Positions 6,028 to 8,994 of a stretch of 8,994 nucleotides of DNA are shown in pieces. The translations under genes were made by a program, and so were the position numbers. This DNA comes from Clostridia bacterium (GTDB taxonomy: Bacteria; Bacillota; Clostridia; Oscillospirales; CAG-272), in contig JAFTXB010000070.1 in assembly GCA_017461825.1 (NCBI GenBank), positions 1 through 8,994 of the forward strand. The letters are read 5' to 3'. Under the pieces are notes generated by a model. The model made no database searches. It was given only the letters and a program-made list of their open reading frames with translations, and was not told the DNA's origin. Within the stretch, counting starts at the first letter, position 1, and every line of letters begins with the position of its first letter.

Positions 6028-6076
6028 TTTTTAAGGTTATTTTTCAAAAAAATGCATTTTTCTCCTTTTACACAAC

Positions 6077-6102
6077 AAAAAGGCACCCGATTTGAGTGCC
6101 TT
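6077..6102 (-). terminator. Intrinsic terminator of the LysR-family gene
   Basis: On the minus strand AAGGCAC (6102-6096) pairs with GTGCCTT (6086-6080) around a 9-nt loop, and the T-run continues to 6077. It begins 9 nt after the LysR stop codon. It should separate that gene from the hnd operon, which then needs its own promoter. Confidence 0.8.
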
Positions 6103-6111
6103 GATGAAAAA

Positions 6112-7029
6112 TTATTTACGGAGAGATATCTCGGAACGACTGACCTCATCAATGAAGCGTCGGTCAAGATCGGTCAGGCGATACCCCTTGCGATAGATCA
6201 AAACGTCCTTGTAAACCTTAACACTTGCGCGGCAGGAGATAGAAACAAGGTGGTATTTTTTCAGAATGTCCTTTGGAACCGGAGATACCCACATAAACGA
6301 GGACGGAAGCTTTTCGAGCAATTCAAACTGACTTCCCCTCTCGAATACGAAAATGCGCTTGTCAACAAATTCCGAAAGCTCGGCTTTTTTGACGTCGATA
6401 AGTGGCAAAGAAGGAACATACGGGTCTCCGTGTGTGATCTCGATATAATCGGCAAGCGCCTCGGGCTCCACGCTACCTCGCGCGGCAAGGGGTGAATGCT
6501 CTGAAACGAGCAACATGTAGGAAAACTCTGTTAATGTTTCATGCTCAAGATTTTTTTCCTCGAACATATTTTGATAATAGCGTTCAAAAGCGGTTTGAAA
6601 GCGCACGATACCAAGGTTGTATTCTTCCTTGATGACATTGTTGACAGTGCGGCTGGAGTTGGTCTCCTTGTAAAAGATCTCAGCGGGACTGTCAAGCGAG
6701 ATGCTCTTTGCAAACTCTGCCAAAGCGGCAGAGATATAGCTTGAACGAGGCACGCTGACCGACAGCTTTTGCTTGTGCGTTTTCCCATTGCGGTAAAGCT
6801 CCTCAACCTCATCAACCTGAGTGAGGATCCGTTTTGCGTACTGCAAAAACTCTTCTCCGTCTGGAGTGACCGAAATGCCCTTTGAGGTGCGCGAAAAAAT
6901 AGTGATCCCCAAAGAATCCTCAAGCTCTTTGATGGCGCGGCTGAGGTTTGGCTGACCCATATACAGATTTTCAGCCGCCTTGCTGATCGATTGCGTTTTT
7001 GCGACCTCAACTGCGTATTTTAAATGCAT
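6112..7029 (-). CDS. LysR-family transcriptional regulator
   Basis: This 305-residue protein is of typical LysR length. The N-terminal winged helix-turn-helix covers about residues 1-60: MHLKYAVEVAKTQSISKAAENLY, then QPNLSRAIKELEDSLG as the recognition helix and the wing with TPDGEEFL. A linker helix follows (residues 60-90) and then a periplasmic-binding-protein-like effector domain. The effector is unknown, and that domain is divergent, with no motif I can tie to a ligand. ATG at 7029 is preferred to the in-frame ATG at 7053, because GGAG lies 8 nt before it and the protein then begins with the classic LysR N-terminus. It has its own promoter and terminator, so it is monocistronic. LysR regulators often control a divergent neighbour, but the adjacent genes are all on the same strand and the target cannot be inferred. 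It lies just upstream of the hnd operon, which may be coincidence. Confidence 0.9.
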   Translation of the reverse strand: MHLKYAVEVAKTQSISKAAENLYMGQPNLSRAIKELEDSLGITIFSRTSKGISVTPDGEEFLQYAKRILTQVDEVEELYRNGKTHKQKLSVSVPRSSYISAALAEFAKSISLDSPAEIFYKETNSSRTVNNVIKEEYNLGIVRFQTAFERYYQNMFEEKNLEHETLTEFSYMLLVSEHSPLAARGSVEPEALADYIEITHGDPYVPSLPLIDVKKAELSEFVDKRIFVFERGSQFELLEKLPSSFMWVSPVPKDILKKYHLVSISCRASVKVYKDVLIYRKGYRLTDLDRRFIDEVSRSEISLRK

Positions 7030-7080
7030 GATATTCACTCCGGCTACCTCCATGGATCGTTTCTATGTTTATGCATTTTT

Positions 7081-7109
7081 ATTTTACCACAATTTTCGCA
7101 AAAATGCAA
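7081..7109 (-). promoter_or_regulatory. Promoter of the LysR-family gene
   Basis: The minus strand carries TGGTAAAAT, an extended -10 with TAAAAT at 7086-7081. A 17-nt spacer separates it from TTGCAT (7109-7104), which matches the -35 consensus only in its TTG. The predicted start is near 7074, about 45 nt before the chosen ATG. This short intergenic region (7030-7182) holds nothing else I can support. Confidence 0.55.
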
Positions 7110-7182
7110 GAAAAAACATATAATTCGATACTTTAGCAAAATTTTCGAGACTTATTATCACTCTTTTTTTGCGAGTGTTACC

Positions 7183-8310
7183 TTAAAGTATCTTGCAAAG
7201 CCGATCAACGATCCTTTCCGCGGCGTGACCGTTTCCGTAAACGGCAGACGGTCGGCGCATGGAAAGGTATTCCTCCGAGCCGAGTCTTAACAAACGGTGG
7301 GCAAGTGAAAACACGCTTTCCTCACCGCTCCCTGCCAATCGAAGAACGCCTGCTCGCATCCCCTCGGTACGCTCAGAGGTATAGCGCATTACAACGGTCG
7401 GGATCCCCAACGCCACCGTTTCCTCCTGAATGCCGCCGCTGTCTGTCATAACGAGATAAGCCTTTGACAGGAGATGATGGAACGAGATGAATTCGGGCGG
7501 CTCGATCATACGGATCCGCTCAGCTCCCGATAAGATCATAGCGGCACTTTTTCTCACTTCCGGATTGTGATGAACGGGAAACACGGCAAAAACGTCGGGA
7601 TATGCTTCTACCGTTCTTCGTAATGCGCGAAGCATTCCGCAAAGAGGCTCTCCAAAGTTTTCTCTCCGATGTGCGGTAAAAACGATCAGTCTGCTGTTTT
7701 TGGGAAGCTCAAACCGAATGGTGGGGCGACATTCATTTAAAGTATAACGCAAAGCATCAACAACCGTATTGCCGCTGATACATACCGTTGATTCATGGAT
7801 CCCCTCTCGGATGAGATTTTGCTTTGCCGTAACGGTTGGCGCAAAATGCCAACTGCTTAGCAGCGCGATCGCGCGACGGTGATAGTCCTCGGGGAACGGG
7901 TCGCGGGCATGATAGGTACGCAATCCCGCCTCCACGTGTCCCACGGGTATCCCCCGATAAAATGCCGCAAGCGCCGCGGCATGTGCCGTTGCGGTGTCTC
8001 CCTGCACAAGCACTGCGTCTGGACGTGTGCTTTGCAGAACAGAATCGATCGCTTGCAAAAGATCTGCCGACAGTCCCGACAGGCTTTGGCCTTCCCGCAT
8101 GACGTCCAGCTCAAGATCGGGCACGACATGAAACGCACGCAATGCGCCTGCTAAAAGTTCCCTGTGCTGACCCGTGGAGCAAACAAGCGTTTCAAACTCC
8201 TTACTCCGCGTTTGCAATTCCCGCACAACGGGACATAGCTTGATCGCCTCGGGGCGCGTGCCCATGATCACCATTACTCGTTTGATAAAGATCGCCTCCC
8301 TTTCATACAT
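7183..8310 (-). CDS. wecB: UDP-N-acetylglucosamine 2-epimerase (non-hydrolysing)
   Basis: The enzyme interconverts UDP-GlcNAc and UDP-ManNAc in the cytoplasm, supplying ManNAc-type sugars for teichoic acid linkage units, capsule or other envelope glycans. The 375 residues match the family length and its two Rossmann-like GT-B domains. Visible motifs (numbered from 8310) are GTRPEAIKLCPVV (17-29), QGDT with Asp105, GHVEAGLRT with Glu127, FPED with Glu141, GNTVVDAL (180-187), AHRREN with His214, HHNP (247-250) and TDSGGIQEE (289-297). The catalytic acids and His known from WecB are kept, but the usual PEE-NR reads PEDYHRR and the usual ERPEG reads ERTEG. The start is uncertain. ATG at 8310 has no Shine-Dalgarno, while a strong GGGAGG lies inside the frame at 8300-8295 and the next ATG is 8274. 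The gene follows the SDR gene by 38 nt, so the two are probably co-transcribed. I see no convincing terminator after it. Confidence 0.93.
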   Translation of the reverse strand: MYEREAIFIKRVMVIMGTRPEAIKLCPVVRELQTRSKEFETLVCSTGQHRELLAGALRAFHVVPDLELDVMREGQSLSGLSADLLQAIDSVLQSTRPDAVLVQGDTATAHAAALAAFYRGIPVGHVEAGLRTYHARDPFPEDYHRRAIALLSSWHFAPTVTAKQNLIREGIHESTVCISGNTVVDALRYTLNECRPTIRFELPKNSRLIVFTAHRRENFGEPLCGMLRALRRTVEAYPDVFAVFPVHHNPEVRKSAAMILSGAERIRMIEPPEFISFHHLLSKAYLVMTDSGGIQEETVALGIPTVVMRYTSERTEGMRAGVLRLAGSGEESVFSLAHRLLRLGSEEYLSMRRPSAVYGNGHAAERIVDRLCKIL

Positions 8311-8334
8311 TGATACAGTGTATGAAAAGGAGGC
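8294..8334 (-). repeat. 16-bp inverted repeat (RNA hairpin) over the wecB translation start
   Basis: The arm GCCTCCTTTTCATACA (minus, 8334-8319) and the arm TGTATGAAAGGGAGGC (minus, 8309-8294) are complementary at 15 of 16 positions around a 9-nt loop. In minus-strand RNA the odd pair is a G-U wobble, so the stem is unbroken. In plus-strand RNA it would be a C-A mismatch. No T-run follows, so it is not an ordinary intrinsic terminator. The right arm contains GGGAGG, the best ribosome site for wecB, and the ATG at 8310 abuts the loop. Confidence 0.8.
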
Positions 8335-8348
8335 AATTCTTTAGAACC

Positions 8349-8994
8349 TTATTTCTTTTGTTGCTTGCACCAGATCTTCATAATGAGCTTGTGCGGCAAC
8401 AGCTTTGTGAGAAAGACCTGCGCTCTGACAGAGAATCCGCAGATCGACACGTCCTTGCGTTTTTTCATATCACGCAGAGCCCTTGTGATGACCTGCTCGG
8501 GGGTAAAAAACTTGTTGTAGTAACAAATGGTATCGTCCTTGACGGCGTGATCAAAGAACTCGGTCTTCACCCATCCGGGACAGACCGCCATCATGTGGAT
8601 GCCGCGCGATTTCAACTCGACGTTCAGCGCACGGCTGAAGCTGAGAATAAACGCCTTTGTCGCACCGTATACGCAGATATAGGGCACGGGCTGGAAGGAC
8701 GAAAGTGAATCAAGCTGGTAGACCTCGCTCCCATTTGTAAGATACGGAAGTGTTGCGTAGGTCATGCCAACGTATGCCTTTGAGTTGAGATCGATCATGC
8801 GGTAGAGATCGGACAGAGGCATCTCGGAAAAGGTGCCGAAGAGCCCCACGCCGCTGGCATTGACAAGCACCGAAACGTTGGGCTTTTCCGCCTCTAAAAG
8901 GCGTGCGTATTCTGAAATGCTTTCCTCTTTTGTGAGATCGAGCGAGATCGGACGGATCGGCGTTTTGACCTCGTCTCGCAGCGATTCCAAACGC
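8349..8994 (-). CDS. Short-chain dehydrogenase/reductase (SDR), 5'-truncated by window edge
   Basis: Classical SDRs are NAD(P)-dependent oxidoreductases of about 250-270 residues. Here about 215 C-terminal codons are visible, and the cofactor-binding TGxxxGIG stretch lies beyond the right edge. The seen part has the LDLT acidic-strand motif that follows the second strand, VNASGVG (the NNAG-type motif), and an active site of Ser in LDSLSS with YGATK (the YxxxK pair). PGWVKTEFF then closes the cofactor site. A TTG at 8990 is in frame but is not the real start, because it would leave out the dinucleotide-binding strand and the frame stays open to the edge. The C-terminus is basic and hydrophobic (LPHKLIMKIWCKQQKK), as in the YqjQ/DltE-like group. 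The substrate is unknown. wecB begins 38 nt after the stop, suggesting co-transcription. Confidence 0.9.
   Translation of the reverse strand, partial: RLESLRDEVKTPIRPISLDLTKEESISEYARLLEAEKPNVSVLVNASGVGLFGTFSEMPLSDLYRMIDLNSKAYVGMTYATLPYLTNGSEVYQLDSLSSFQPVPYICVYGATKAFILSFSRALNVELKSRGIHMMAVCPGWVKTEFFDHAVKDDTICYYNKFFTPEQVITRALRDMKKRKDVSICGFSVRAQVFLTKLLPHKLIMKIWCKQQKK

Noticed and set aside
6003..6032. AT-rich inverted repeat as a second terminator
   Set aside because: The stem is almost all A-T pairs, a good terminator already follows the LysR gene at 6077-6102, and the 18-bp core fits a Rex operator much better.
7159..7177. CACTC/GAGTG hairpin after wecB as its terminator
   Set aside because: The stem is only 5 bp and no T-run follows it on the minus strand.
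8294..8334. Inverted repeat as a terminator for the SDR gene or a small transposable element
   Set aside because: There is no T-run on either side, and no target-site duplication or second copy in the window. Its overlap with the wecB ribosome site suggests translational control.
8990..8990. TTG at 8990 as the true SDR start
   Set aside because: That start would remove the cofactor-binding Rossmann strand found in all classical SDRs, and the frame remains open to the window edge.

Overview
The window looks like part of a chromosome from an anaerobic, fermentative Clostridia-type Firmicute, possibly an uncultured gut relative of Ruminococcaceae/Oscillospiraceae. The reasons are the NAD(P)-linked [FeFe]-hydrogenase (Hnd-type) genes, AGGAGG-like ribosome binding sites, AT-rich extended -10 promoters and a Rex-like operator. 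Every gene I can support lies on the minus strand, so the window is best read from high to low coordinates. I see no tRNA, rRNA, CRISPR array or mobile element.

Region A (8994 to 7183) holds the 3' part of a short-chain dehydrogenase/reductase and then wecB, a non-hydrolysing UDP-GlcNAc 2-epimerase. Between them is a near-perfect 16-bp inverted repeat that buries the best wecB Shine-Dalgarno sequence. Region B (7182 to 6077) is a self-contained LysR-family regulator gene with its own extended -10 promoter and intrinsic terminator.

Region C (6076 to 5831) is a 246-base intergenic stretch with an 18-bp Rex-type operator candidate, an extended -10 promoter and a leader of about 125 nt. Region D (5830 to 1) is one tightly packed operon: hndA (NuoE-like), DRTGG protein 1, small anti-sigma-type ATPase 1, a ferredoxin/[FeFe]-hydrogenase-like protein, DRTGG protein 2, a PHP-domain phosphoesterase, ATPase 2, hndB ([2Fe-2S] thioredoxin-like) and hndC (NuoF-like, running off the left edge). 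The catalytic hydrogenase subunit (HndD type) would be expected just beyond position 1 but cannot be seen.

The most interesting part is the six-gene cassette (5296 to 1590) lying inside the hnd operon between hndA and hndB. Its hydrogenase-like protein keeps the four cysteines expected to hold the H-cluster cubane, but has Ala in place of the proton-shuttling Cys and lacks several other catalytic-pocket residues. That is the pattern reported for putative sensory [FeFe]-hydrogenases. Around it are two DRTGG proteins, two GHKL-type ATPases and a PHP phosphoesterase, with no visible sigma factor, kinase or response regulator. My inference is a redox- or H2-responsive regulatory module that tunes the bifurcating hydrogenase. 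Similar gene neighbourhoods occur in other Clostridia, so the arrangement is probably not unique, but as far as I know its biochemistry is undescribed.
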